From: a bacterium
GTDB lineage: Bacteria; Myxococcota; UBA727; JAUIJE01
Length of the DNA: 64,000 bases
Assembly: GCA_030431455.1 (NCBI GenBank)
Contig: JAUIJE010000017.1
Coordinates: 62,001 to 126,000, forward strand
Reading direction: 5' to 3'
The position numbers were made by a program, and so were the translations under genes. How positions within the stretch are numbered: position 1 is the stretch's first letter; each line of letters opens with the position of its first letter. Under the pieces are notes generated by a model that ran no database searches, was not told the origin of the DNA, and saw only the letters and a list, made by a program, of their open reading frames with translations. This document shows, one piece after another, positions 36,138 to 47,357 of the stretch.

Positions 36138-37402
36138 TCGGGGTCCTTGGCCGCGGGCGTCCGGGCGAGGTTGAGCGCTTGCAGGTCGACCACCACGAGG
36201 CCGGCGGGGGCCCGGCGCGGCTTCTCTTCGGTGGACAAGACCCGGCTGGCCGCGACCACGTAGCGCCCGTCGTCGGTGAACACCGGGTCAAACTCCTGGA
36301 AGGTCACGCCCCCCGCGGTCACGTGGTGGGCGGTGAGGGTCTCGGCCCGGGTCCCGTCCTTGGTCACCATCACCAGCGACCAGCCGTGGGCGATCACCAC
36401 CCACTCGTTGTCGGGGCTGACGTCGGGGTCTTTGGTGCCCCCCGCTTGCAGGCGGCCGGACACCGACTCATAGGCCGCGTCGCTCACCAGCCGGCGCGCG
36501 TTGGTGCCGTCGGCGTCGACGATCCACGGCTCGATGAGCGCGTCGTTGGACTGCTCGGCCTCGGGCACGTTGTATTTTTTCTTGGTCTCGTCGTCGAGGT
36601 ACTTGCCCACCACCTCGAACACGATGAACGACCCGTCGGGGGAATAGCGCGGGCGGTGAATGGCGCAGATGCGCACATCGTCGGCCACCGGGTTGACCCC
36701 GAACAGCTCGGTGGACTGGACGGTGGCGCCCTTCATCGCGTCGAGGGTGAACGTGCGCAGCTGGTTGCACGAGGCCACCACCACGGTCTTGCCGTCGGGG
36801 TGCACATCGGGGTTGCGGGCGGTCTTGACCCCGTCGACGACGATGGCCTGGACTTTGTTGGTCTTGATGTTGCCGAGCCCGATGACGTTGCCCCAGCGCG
36901 CGCGTTGTTTGATCGCGCTGCCCTCGAACAACACGTGCTCCCCGTCGGGGTGCACGGTGGGCGCGCCGATGTACCAATCGCGGCGGTTGTCGGCGCTGAC
37001 CTTTTTGCTCTTGTCGAACACGGGCTCGCTCAACACCAGCTCGGCCGGCTTTTCCCCATTGATGTGCAAGCGCCAAAGCCCGAGGGCGGGCCCGACCTTG
37101 GCGACGACCACGACCTCCTGCGTGCCGGGGATCGCGGCGGGGTCGCGGGTGTTGTTCACGTTGTCTTGCTGCAGGAACACGCGGGTGGCCCCGGCCCGCT
37201 TGGGGAACGATTCGGGGTCTTTGATGTAGTCCCGGTCGTTGAGGGGCCGCGACTCGACCGCCTCGGGCACCAGGGGACTCTTGGTGGTGGGGCGCGACGA
37301 CGGCTGGGAGGCCGCGGCGCCTGCCGGGGCCGCGGCGGGGGCTTTTTTGTCCGCGCACGCACAAAGCCCGACGAGGACCGGCACCAAAATCAACGCTCGC
37401 AT
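36134..37402 (-). CDS. TolB/WD40-like beta-propeller lipoprotein
   Basis: 422 residues from ATG 37402 (MRALILVPVLVGLCAC), which opens a signal peptide with a lipobox-like GLCAC. A Pro/Ser-rich linker is followed by repeated beta-propeller blades (APTVHPDGEHVLFEG, NPDVHPDGKTVVVAS, RPRYSPDGSFIVFEV, DPDVSPDNEWVVIAH, DPVFTDDGRYVVAAS), the PD-G pattern of the TolB/PD40 type. It is anchored to the envelope and probably mediates protein contacts. Coupled to the carbamoyltransferase gene by an ATGA overlap; 27 bp after the HEAT/cyclophilin gene. Confidence 0.8.
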   Translation of the reverse strand: MRALILVPVLVGLCACADKKAPAAAPAGAAASQPSSRPTTKSPLVPEAVESRPLNDRDYIKDPESFPKRAGATRVFLQQDNVNNTRDPAAIPGTQEVVVVAKVGPALGLWRLHINGEKPAELVLSEPVFDKSKKVSADNRRDWYIGAPTVHPDGEHVLFEGSAIKQRARWGNVIGLGNIKTNKVQAIVVDGVKTARNPDVHPDGKTVVVASCNQLRTFTLDAMKGATVQSTELFGVNPVADDVRICAIHRPRYSPDGSFIVFEVVGKYLDDETKKKYNVPEAEQSNDALIEPWIVDADGTNARRLVSDAAYESVSGRLQAGGTKDPDVSPDNEWVVIAHGWSLVMVTKDGTRAETLTAHHVTAGGVTFQEFDPVFTDDGRYVVAASRVLSTEEKPRRAPAGLVVVDLQALNLARTPAAKDPE

Positions 37403-37429
37403 GTCTCCTCCTCGCGGCACGCTACCGCA

Positions 37430-39526
37430 TCAGTCAGCGGGGTTGGGGGGGAAGTTGACCGACAGGATCGCGTCCCGGGGACGCAGCGCGTCGACGACAT
37501 CCTGGCCGGCCACCACCTCGGCAAACACGGTGTAGCGCCCATCGAGGTGGGGCTGGTCCGAGTGGGCGATGAAAAACTGGCTGCCGCCGGTGTCGATGCC
37601 GGCCAGGGCCATGCCCACGGTGCCTTGCGAATACGCTAAGTCGCTGTTTTCACAAGGAATTGTGTAGCCGGGGCCCCCGCTCCCGTCGCCCCGGGGATCG
37701 CCCCCCTGGGCCACAAAGTCGGGCACCACCCGGTGAAACGGCAGGCCATCGTAAAAGCCCGCGCGCGCGAGCTCGACGAAGTTGTGCACCGTGATCGGCG
37801 CGACCCGCGGGAAAAAGCGGAGCTCGACCGCGCCGCGCTCGGTGTTCAGCGTGGCCTGGCGCGGCAATGTCTCTGGATCAACCCACGCCACGTGCCGGGC
37901 CACCGACCGGGGCAAGCGGCCCGCGTCGGGCCGGCCGTCCACCGCGCGGCGCACCTGCGGGACCGCATGGTCGGCCACCCGCTCGAACAGGCCAAGCCCG
38001 CCCTCGGCATCGCGTTGTTCAGCGAGATGGAGCGCGGCGAGCACCGGCTCGGCGTCTTCAAAGTTGCTCGCGGTGGCGAAGCGGTCGACCACGTCGTGGA
38101 GCGCGGCCACCGGCACCTTGTCCGGGTCCTCGTCGAACACCGCGAGCAGCGCCGCCGCCACCCCCGGGTCCTCCTCTTTGGCCAACGCCCGCAGGGCCTG
38201 GTCCCGGGCGTCGTCGTCGCCGAGGCCGGCCAACGCCTCCGCCGCCTTGCGCCGCACCAGACGCGAGTCGTCCGAGAACGCGGTGGCCAACCAGCGGGCG
38301 CGCTCCTCCCGGGCGAGGTTGGCCTGGCGCACGACGTCGACCGCGAACAGGCCCACCTCCTCGGCGCTCAGGTTGTCGTCGCAGGTCTTGATCGCGTTGA
38401 GCTTCGCGTCTTGGCTGTCCAGCGCCACCGCGCACGAACAGGCGGCGTCTTTGTGCACCCCGCGCAGGCTCTGCACAGTTTTGCGCAGCACCGGGCGGGT
38501 CTTGGCCCGGGGGGCGTTGATCAACGCCCGGCACGCGGCCTCGACGACGTGGGCCGCGGCCGGCGCCGCCGCCACCCGGCCCGCGCGCACCTCGAGGGCG
38601 CCGAGGAGCGCGGCCACCGGCAGCTCATCGGCGCGCTGCACCGCGGCCACCGCCTCGGTGGCCACGCGCCAATCGGGGTCCGCGAGCAGCGCCCGCGCGG
38701 CTTGCTGGTGGCGCGCGGATTTGCCCAGGGCCCGGGTCAGGTGGATGCGGGTCTGGGCGTCGGGGATCGAGCTCAGCCCCTCGAGCACCGCGTCGGGGAG
38801 GGGCACGTGGCGGCGCAGGGCCGCGTAGGCCGCGGCCCGGCGGCGGCCGAGGGCGTCGCTTTTGAGCCCGTGGTGCACGGCGGCGATGGTGTCCGCGCGG
38901 GGCCGCTTGGGGGGCCGCCGCTTGCCCGCGACCCCGAGGGCGAGAAACGCTTGTTCGGCCAGGGCGTCGTCGGGGTCGTCGCACAGCGCGATCAGCGTGC
39001 CCAACCCGTCGCCGGTGGCCACGCGGCCGAGCGCCCGCACCGCGGCGAGCCGCACGCGCGGGGCTTTGTCCGACTGGGCGAGCCGCCCCAGGGCCGCTTC
39101 GATGCGGGCCCGGTCTTGCGCGCGGTCCTCGTCGAGGCTGCTGTCGTACTGCCCGAGGCCAAACGCGGCCCACTCGCGCACGGTGAAGTCCTCGTCGGAC
39201 AAGGCCGCGAGCAAGGGGTCAAGGCCGTCAAAAAACGCCCCCCGGGACAGGCCGCGCACCGCCGCGCGCCGGACCATCGCCTCCTCGTGGGCGAGCGCGG
39301 CCGCGAACTTGTCGGCGGGGGCGCGGGACAACGTCAGGGTGTGCACCTGGTCGAGCACCTGCTGCACATCCTCGTCGCTGCTTTGTTCGAGAGGGGCCTT
39401 CGGCCGGGCGTCGGGCTTTTTCTGGGCCCCACGCTCCGACGTCGAACAGTGGCACCCCGCCCAAACCATCCACACCGCCAACCCGGGACGCCACCAAGTC
39501 ATTCGCCAAAAAGAGTCTGCCCGCAT
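37430..39526 (-). CDS. HEAT-repeat/cyclophilin-type peptidyl-prolyl isomerase lipoprotein
   Basis: 698 residues. A signal sequence with the lipobox-like VWAGC is followed by about 480 residues of HEAT-like repeats (FTVREWAAFGLG, PRVRLAAVRALGRVA, RLVRRKAAEALAGLG) and a C-terminal cyclophilin domain (about 530-698): GLPFHRVVPDFVAQGGDPRGDGSGGPGY, QFFIAHSDQPHLDGRYTVF, split here for length. Cyclophilins catalyse cis-trans prolyl isomerisation. The start at 39526 is fixed by an ATGA overlap with the upstream gene; an internal ATG at 39502 would also give a signal peptide. Combining HEAT array and PPIase in one lipoprotein suggests a periplasmic folding scaffold. Confidence 0.85.
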   Translation of the reverse strand: MRADSFWRMTWWRPGLAVWMVWAGCHCSTSERGAQKKPDARPKAPLEQSSDEDVQQVLDQVHTLTLSRAPADKFAAALAHEEAMVRRAAVRGLSRGAFFDGLDPLLAALSDEDFTVREWAAFGLGQYDSSLDEDRAQDRARIEAALGRLAQSDKAPRVRLAAVRALGRVATGDGLGTLIALCDDPDDALAEQAFLALGVAGKRRPPKRPRADTIAAVHHGLKSDALGRRRAAAYAALRRHVPLPDAVLEGLSSIPDAQTRIHLTRALGKSARHQQAARALLADPDWRVATEAVAAVQRADELPVAALLGALEVRAGRVAAAPAAAHVVEAACRALINAPRAKTRPVLRKTVQSLRGVHKDAACSCAVALDSQDAKLNAIKTCDDNLSAEEVGLFAVDVVRQANLAREERARWLATAFSDDSRLVRRKAAEALAGLGDDDARDQALRALAKEEDPGVAAALLAVFDEDPDKVPVAALHDVVDRFATASNFEDAEPVLAALHLAEQRDAEGGLGLFERVADHAVPQVRRAVDGRPDAGRLPRSVARHVAWVDPETLPRQATLNTERGAVELRFFPRVAPITVHNFVELARAGFYDGLPFHRVVPDFVAQGGDPRGDGSGGPGYTIPCENSDLAYSQGTVGMALAGIDTGGSQFFIAHSDQPHLDGRYTVFAEVVAGQDVVDALRPRDAILSVNFPPNPAD

Positions 39527-39855
39527 CACAACCACCGAAAATGCCGCACCGTTTTGCTCGGGGGCTCCAGATCCACCTCGTACCGACGATCCTCGAGCCG
39601 CTCGATGAAGTCCACGAGGTCCTCCGCCCGGCGGATCAGGATCCGCACCCGAGGCTCCCACTCGACGGAGAAAAACTGCCCCGAGGCCCAGGAACATTGG
39701 GTCATCAACTTGTGGGGGTCCCCATCGTCCGGCACCCCCCGCGTGGGCACAAACGGCCCCGGCGCGCTCTGAAAACTCAAAATCAGCTGCCCGCGCTTGT
39801 ACAGCCAGAAGCTTTGCACCTCGAGGGGCGCGTCGGGTTCGGCCGCGGACATCAT
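39526..39855 (-). CDS. Conserved-looking hypothetical protein, 109 aa
   Basis: A 109-residue soluble protein beginning MMSAAEPDAPLEVQSFWLYK, with a strand-rich pattern and a C-terminal helix (AEDLVDFIERLEDRRYEV). The second codon is also ATG. It shares an ATGA overlap with the HEAT/cyclophilin gene and heads the leftward operon. It is divergent from murA. No family recognised. Confidence 0.6.
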   Translation of the reverse strand: MMSAAEPDAPLEVQSFWLYKRGQLILSFQSAPGPFVPTRGVPDDGDPHKLMTQCSWASGQFFSVEWEPRVRILIRRAEDLVDFIERLEDRRYEVDLEPPSKTVRHFRWL

Positions 39856-39943
39856 CGGGCCGAACTATCGCCAACTCCCATTCCGAGGACAACGGGAATC
39901 CCCGCCGCCGCTGATGTGCTGAAAGAACACACCCGGAGGACAC

Positions 39944-41317
39944 ATGAACGCGGCTGCATTTTTCCCCCGCCTTGGTAAACGACGGCTTCCTTCACCACAG
40001 CATTCCCAACCACGCGGGGCGGTCATGGACACACTGGTCATCGAGGGCAAACATCCCCTGTCGGGCGAAATCACCGTCTCCGGCAACAAGAACGCCGCCC
40101 TGCCCCTGCTCGCCGCGACCCTCCTCACCGAGGACGGCGTCACCCTCGAGAACGTCCCCGACATCCAAGACGTGCGCAACATGTACGTGCTCCTCGAGAG
40201 CCTCGGCGCCACCGTCGAGCGACGTCCCGACAACGTCGTGCACATCACCGCCCGGACGCTCACCCACACCGTGCCCGACGAGGATCTCTCGCGCCGGATG
40301 CGCGCGTCGTTCGCCCTCGCCGGCCCCCTGCTCGCCCGCGCCGGCCAGGTCAAGCTCGTCGCCCCCGGCGGTGACCGCATCGGCCGCCGCCCCCTCGACA
40401 CCCACCTCAAGGCGTTCGAAGCCCTCGGCGCCCACGTCGACATCACCGCCGACCACTACGTGCTCTCGGCCAAAAACGGCCTCCACGGCACCGACGTCTT
40501 CCTCGAGGAGATGAGCGTGCTCGCCACCGAGAACGTGATCATGGCCGCGGCCCTGGCCAAAGGCACCACCGTGATCCGCAACGCCGCGAGCGAGCCGCAC
40601 GTGCAGGATCTTTGTCACCTCATCGTGTCCATGGGCGCGCACATCGACGGCATCGGGACCAACACCCTCACCATCGAGGGCAAAGACCGCCTCGGCGCAG
40701 GCCACATCGAGGTCGGCCCCGACTACATCGAGGTCGGGTCGTTCATCGCCCTGGGCGCCCTCGCCGGCGGCGAGCTGTTGATCAAAAAAGCGCGCCCCGC
40801 CGACCACCGCATGACCAAGGTCGCGTTCGCCCGCCTCGGCGTTCACTTCGAAGCGCGAGGCAATGACATTTTCGTGCCCGCCGACCAGCCCCTCGAGGCC
40901 AAGCCCGGGGTGCACGGCGCGATGACGAAGATTCACGACGCGCCGTGGCCCGGCTTCCCCGCCGACCTGACCTCCATCGCCACCGTGCTCGCCACCGGGG
41001 TCAAGGGCACCTGCCTCATCCACGAGTGGATGTACGAGAGCCGCCTCTACTGGGTCGACCGCCTCATCTCGATGGGCGCGCGCATCGTGGTGTGCGACCC
41101 CCACCGCGCCATCGTCGAGGGACCGGCCCGGCTCATCGGCCGCACCATGTCGAGCCCCGACATCCGCGCGGGCATGGCCCTGCTCATCGCCGCCCTCGTG
41201 GCCGAGGGCCAAAGCGTGATCCACAACGCCCAACAGATCGACCGCGGCTACGCCAACATCGAGCAGCGACTCCGCGCCCTCGGCGCCCACATCACCCGCC
41301 GGGTCACCGAGGACTGA
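39944..41317 (+). CDS. murA: UDP-N-acetylglucosamine 1-carboxyvinyltransferase, Asp-type
   Basis: MurA adds enolpyruvate from PEP to UDP-GlcNAc, the first committed step of peptidoglycan synthesis. SGNKNAALPLLAA at the N-terminus (catalytic-site Lys22, numbering from 40025), AGGELLIKKA and RAGMALLIAALVAEG are diagnostic. The loop normally reading GGCxIGxRP is GGDRIGRRP: Cys is replaced by Asp117, as in the fosfomycin-insensitive enzymes of mycobacteria and chlamydiae. The strong site GGAGGACAC precedes ATG 39944, giving a 27-residue N-terminal extension; the canonical start MDTLVIEG at 40025 has only a poor site. Canonical length would be 430. Confidence 0.94.
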   Translation: MNAAAFFPRLGKRRLPSPQHSQPRGAVMDTLVIEGKHPLSGEITVSGNKNAALPLLAATLLTEDGVTLENVPDIQDVRNMYVLLESLGATVERRPDNVVHITARTLTHTVPDEDLSRRMRASFALAGPLLARAGQVKLVAPGGDRIGRRPLDTHLKAFEALGAHVDITADHYVLSAKNGLHGTDVFLEEMSVLATENVIMAAALAKGTTVIRNAASEPHVQDLCHLIVSMGAHIDGIGTNTLTIEGKDRLGAGHIEVGPDYIEVGSFIALGALAGGELLIKKARPADHRMTKVAFARLGVHFEARGNDIFVPADQPLEAKPGVHGAMTKIHDAPWPGFPADLTSIATVLATGVKGTCLIHEWMYESRLYWVDRLISMGARIVVCDPHRAIVEGPARLIGRTMSSPDIRAGMALLIAALVAEGQSVIHNAQQIDRGYANIEQRLRALGAHITRRVTED

Positions 41318-41354
41318 CCACGCCCATGCGATTGCACCGCCGCGCGGTAAATCG

Positions 41355-42164
41355 TCAGTAGGCCAACGCCGCCCGCCGCCTCGCGCGGGGCGGCGGCGCG
41401 TCCGGGCCGTCGACGGCAGGCGCGTCCAGGGCGTCGTAGGCCCGCACCGCCACCGGCACCGCCGAGGCCAACGTGCCCACCACCGTGGCCAACATGGCAT
41501 GGCCCGCGACCGCGGCCGCGAGCCAATACACCCACAGCTGGGACTGCAGGGCCGGCCACGCCGCCGGCGGCACCAACGGCGGCGGACTGGGCGCAAAGCT
41601 GTAGGCCGAGAGCATCGTCAGCGAGAACAAAAACGCGCTCCCGCTGATGAAAAGCCCCACCAACGACAGCGGGATACACGCCCCGTACCCCGCCAACATC
41701 GACGGCCACCAGGGCCCGTCGTCCTCGAGCAACTCATCGGCCACAAAGTCGACCAGGATCGCCTGCAACGGGGGCATGGTCGCCCCGAGCGCGCCCGCCC
41801 CGCACAGGCCCACAAAGGGCATACAGCAGGCCACCGCCGAGAGCGGGCCGGTGAAGCTGGTGAGCGTGAACAGGATGCTCCCGCCCACGCAGGCGTGGGC
41901 CCCGACGTACCCGCCCGCGGTGACCGCGAAGCTGGTGCCGAAGAGCGCGCCGGCCACGTCGAGGCTGGCGGGGTCGATGGTGGGCGCGGGGGGTGGCGGA
42001 GCCGCGACCGGGGGCGCGGGGGGGACGGACGGGACCGGTGCCTCGTCGGGCGCGGCCTGGACCCCGGGGCGCGGCGGCCCCTCGAGCCCCTCGTCGACCG
42101 GTTGCGCAGAGGCGGCCCCCGCCGCCCACCACATCGCCAAACACCACATCCCCGTGCGCGCCAT
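41355..42164 (-). CDS. Hypothetical multi-pass membrane protein
   Basis: 269 residues: signal-like N-terminus (MARTGMWCLAMWWAAGAASA), a Pro/Ala-rich linker and about four hydrophobic segments (ACVGGSILFTLTSF, GACIPLSLVGLFISGSAFLF, LAAAVAGHAMLATVVGTLA). Ends in a basic tail (PPPRARRRAALAY). It lies beyond the terminator of nrdJ and is convergent with murA. No family recognised. Confidence 0.6.
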   Translation of the reverse strand: MARTGMWCLAMWWAAGAASAQPVDEGLEGPPRPGVQAAPDEAPVPSVPPAPPVAAPPPPAPTIDPASLDVAGALFGTSFAVTAGGYVGAHACVGGSILFTLTSFTGPLSAVACCMPFVGLCGAGALGATMPPLQAILVDFVADELLEDDGPWWPSMLAGYGACIPLSLVGLFISGSAFLFSLTMLSAYSFAPSPPPLVPPAAWPALQSQLWVYWLAAAVAGHAMLATVVGTLASAVPVAVRAYDALDAPAVDGPDAPPPRARRRAALAY

Positions 42165-42187
42165 GCCTGGTTGTACCCCACCACAAG

Positions 42188-42216
42188 AAAAAGGGCCCCT
42201 CAGCGGGGGCCCTTTT
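42188..42216 (-). terminator. Intrinsic terminator downstream of nrdJ
   Basis: GGGCCCC / GGGGCCC stem with a 6-nt loop, flanked by an A5 tract on the left and a T4 tract on the right, so it can work in both directions. It sits 22 bp after the nrdJ stop and 24 bp before the next minus-strand gene. Confidence 0.85.
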
Positions 42217-42238
42217 CTGTCTGCGTCGTCGGGATGGC

Positions 42239-45187
<2,949 letters not shown>

Positions 45188-46046
45188 CGTTTTCCGTCTC
45201 CCTGCTTTTGGCCGTCTCGGTATCTAAGAAATCCCCAACTAGTCGCGACTCAAAGTATCCAAAAATAGGATTCGGACACACCTCTGCAGCGGGAGAATGA
45301 ACCCCTCCCGCGCGCCGGATGCCTTCCGGATCGTCGGTACCCTGATCGCGGCGCCCATCTGAAGCTCGTGAAAATTCACGAAAAACTGAGAGGCGCGGAC
45401 ATCAGTCGTAAATCCGAAACACGGGGTCCGTCAATGCTCCACATGAGAAAAACAACAAAATCTTGATCCCATGCGGGGGGTCGCCACCAGATCTGGTGGA
45501 CTTGGCATGAATCTGATTCGATCGTCATCTCGCAGCGCGTCGAAAGCAGAAATGAACTTATTTTTTATCAAGTAGATACCGAGCAAACCGGGTCCGGGAC
45601 CCGAACCCGGCGGCATCCGCAAACTGACCTGAGATTACTGCCGGCAACCCCCTAAAAACACTCCACATCACCGGGTTGTTGCGCATCTGTCACCCAATGT
45701 GCGCTACGCCGATGCGATCGGCCGATCAAAGCCGGAGCAGGACTGGGGGTTCGCCGGCCAACCTCGCAGATTGCAACGCTTTTCTCCCGTTTCCGGCCAA
45801 ATTGCCCACAAAAACCCACACCCCCGAAAAGGCCGCGGGCCGAATCGGACATTCGCCCGATCCCCCAGCCGCAACCATCGAGACCGGTTGGTTTTTTGGG
45901 TTGGTTTTTTCGGGGGGATCCAAGACCAAAATCCCCCCAGCCCCAATAGACATCGGCACGCGCCCGCACGGTCAAAGAGGTTTCCTTTTGACTGGGTTGG
46001 TGCGAGAAGACGGTGAGCCAGTCCGCTTAAGAAGGAGAAAAAATCC
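45188..46046. other. 859-bp AT-richer gene-free region with many inverted repeats
   Basis: This divergent gap between nrdJ and the SCP2 gene is visibly less GC-rich than its surroundings and has no frame with coding character. It contains GTGAA-AA-TTCAC (45368-45379), the perfect palindrome CCACCAGATCTGGTGG (45484-45499), a nested GGGTCC/CCCGAACCC element (about 45588-45609), GGGGGGAT/ATCCCCCC (45912-45938), and T-rich runs. Short weak ORFs on the minus strand (45431-45622; 45652-45975) match nothing recognised and are left out. Either it is a large control region or DNA of different origin. Confidence 0.6.
45912..45938. other. 8-bp-arm inverted repeat GGGGGGAT...ATCCCCCC
   Basis: Perfect arms around an 11-nt centre, about 108 bp upstream of the SCP2 gene, preceded by T-rich DNA (two T6 runs). 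Could be an operator or leader hairpin; no U-tract follows on the plus strand. Confidence 0.5.
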
Positions 46047-46409
46047 ATGTCGGTTCAGCTGCAGGCAGGCAAGCCCGTCGATCAAAAAACGCCGAATGAC
46101 GTGTTCGTCGATGCCCTCCCCAAGGTCTTTGAAATCCAAAAGGGCCCGGCATCCAAGATCACGGCCACCTTTCTTGTCACCATCTTCGGTGACGGCGGTG
46201 GCGCGTACTTCGTGGACCCGAAAAACGGGGTTTCGCGGACGCGTGCGGACGGCGACGCGGCGGATTGTGTGCTGGAAATGGGCATCGCCGAGTTCAACGC
46301 GATGACCAAAGGCACCCTCGACGCGGCCAAAGCGGTCAAGGAAGGCACGATGCGCTTTTCCGGTGACCCTGACCAACTCGTTTCCCTGGGCGCTTTGCTC
46401 GGGGGCTGA
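46047..46409 (+). CDS. SCP2 sterol-carrier-type lipid-binding protein
   Basis: 120 residues with an excellent AAGAAGGAG site. The SCP2 fold is seen in the DVFVDALPKVF start, the beta segments (ITATFLVTIFGDGGGAYFVD, split), AADCVLEMGIAEF and the C-terminal KAVKEGTMRFSGDPDQLVSLG helix. SCP2 domains bind sterols, fatty acyl-CoA or other lipids in a hydrophobic tunnel. No signal peptide, so cytoplasmic. It lies 56 bp upstream of the first Ala-rich gene and probably shares its promoter. Confidence 0.85.
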   Translation: MSVQLQAGKPVDQKTPNDVFVDALPKVFEIQKGPASKITATFLVTIFGDGGGAYFVDPKNGVSRTRADGDAADCVLEMGIAEFNAMTKGTLDAAKAVKEGTMRFSGDPDQLVSLGALLGG

Positions 46410-46465
46410 ACTTCAAAACCACCTTTCGGCCACGTCGTGGGCCCGGACGGGAAAGAGAGAGAGAC

Positions 46466-47251
46466 ATGAGCAACAAGATCAGTGGACGTCAGCAGACCAT
46501 TCGGAACCTCCGCGAGGGGATGGACAGCGGGAAGCAAATCCAGGACGCCAAAGACGACATCAAAGTCGCCGGCGACGCCGTGGAAGTGGCTGGCGAAATG
46601 GCCGCCGATGCCGCCGCTGATCTCGCCGGGGCCGCGGTGAACGTGGGCCGCTCCGGTTTCCAAGCGGGCAAAGGCGCGGCCGAAGCCGCGGGCGGCGTGG
46701 GCGCGGCCATCGCGGGCGGCGCGGCGAAAATCGCCGAAGTCGTGGGCGACGCGGTCGGCTTTGTGCTCCAAGGCCTCGGCCGGGCGTTCATCGGCGCGGG
46801 CAACGCGACCCGCGACCTCGCCGACATCGGCGGGCGCCAGTTCACCACCGAGACCATCCAAGGCGACAAGTTCGCCGAGATGTGGTCCGACGTGATGATG
46901 AACGCCTCCGCGGAAGCTTTCCAAGCCTCCGGTGAGTCGCTCCTCAAGTCGCTCCAATACGCGGGCGGCGCCGCTGCCAACGTCGGCGCGGCCACCCTCG
47001 AGACCGCCGTGGCCGCCGCTGCGCTGGTCGTGGCCGCCGAGAAGACCCTCGAAGCCGCGGGCAACCTCGGCCACGCCGGTGCCATCGAAGCCGCCAAAGG
47101 CGCGCTCGTGGCCGCCGAAGCCGCCGTCCGCGCCGCGGACGAAGGCGTCGACATCGCCGGTGCGAGCCTGCAGCAAGCGGGCAAGGCGCTCGTCGCCGCC
47201 GGCAACGCGGTCAACACCGCGCGCGGCGACGACACCGCCGTCCGTGGCTGA
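46466..47251 (+). CDS. Alanine-rich helical protein, copy A
   Basis: 261 residues, more than a third Ala, almost no aromatic or Cys residues, predicted to be long amphipathic helices (VAGDAVEVAGEMAADAAADL; AAVAAAALVVAAEKTLEAAG). No signal peptide. A middle segment QGLGRAFIGAGNATRDLADIG and the end AAGNAVNTARGDDTAVR are shared with the next gene, so the two are paralogues. Composition recalls phasins and LEA-like proteins that coat lipid or polymer surfaces, but no family is recognised. AGAGAGAGAC precedes ATG 46466. Followed by a terminator at 47273. Confidence 0.65.
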   Translation: MSNKISGRQQTIRNLREGMDSGKQIQDAKDDIKVAGDAVEVAGEMAADAAADLAGAAVNVGRSGFQAGKGAAEAAGGVGAAIAGGAAKIAEVVGDAVGFVLQGLGRAFIGAGNATRDLADIGGRQFTTETIQGDKFAEMWSDVMMNASAEAFQASGESLLKSLQYAGGAAANVGAATLETAVAAAALVVAAEKTLEAAGNLGHAGAIEAAKGALVAAEAAVRAADEGVDIAGASLQQAGKALVAAGNAVNTARGDDTAVRG

Positions 47252-47272
47252 GCCCCGCGCTCAACCATGACC

Positions 47273-47303
47273 AAAAGTGGCGCCTCCTGGAGGCGCCACT
47301 TTT
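47273..47303 (+). terminator. 31-nt near-perfect palindromic terminator between the Ala-rich paralogues
   Basis: AAAAGTGGCGCCTCC and GGAGGCGCCACTTTT flank a single T. The stem ends in T4 and is flanked by A4, so it terminates in either direction. It separates copy A from copy B, implying that copy B has its own promoter or is expressed by read-through. Confidence 0.85.
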
Positions 47304-47357
47304 GAATGTGCCCCGGCCGGCGCCACCGGCGCCAGGTCTGTCGATGCAGGAGACGCG

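Noticed and set aside
45188-45420. Cobalamin riboswitch or NrdR boxes ahead of class II RNR
   Set aside because: No B12-box-like conserved core nor paired ACACWATATATWGTGT-type sites seen on the relevant strand. A covariance-model search would be decisive.
45588-45609. T-arm-like CCGGG-TTCGGGT-CCCGG on the minus strand, suggesting a tRNA or attachment-site remnant
   Set aside because: No D-arm, anticodon arm or matching acceptor stem could be found around it; the loop lacks the usual TTCRA.
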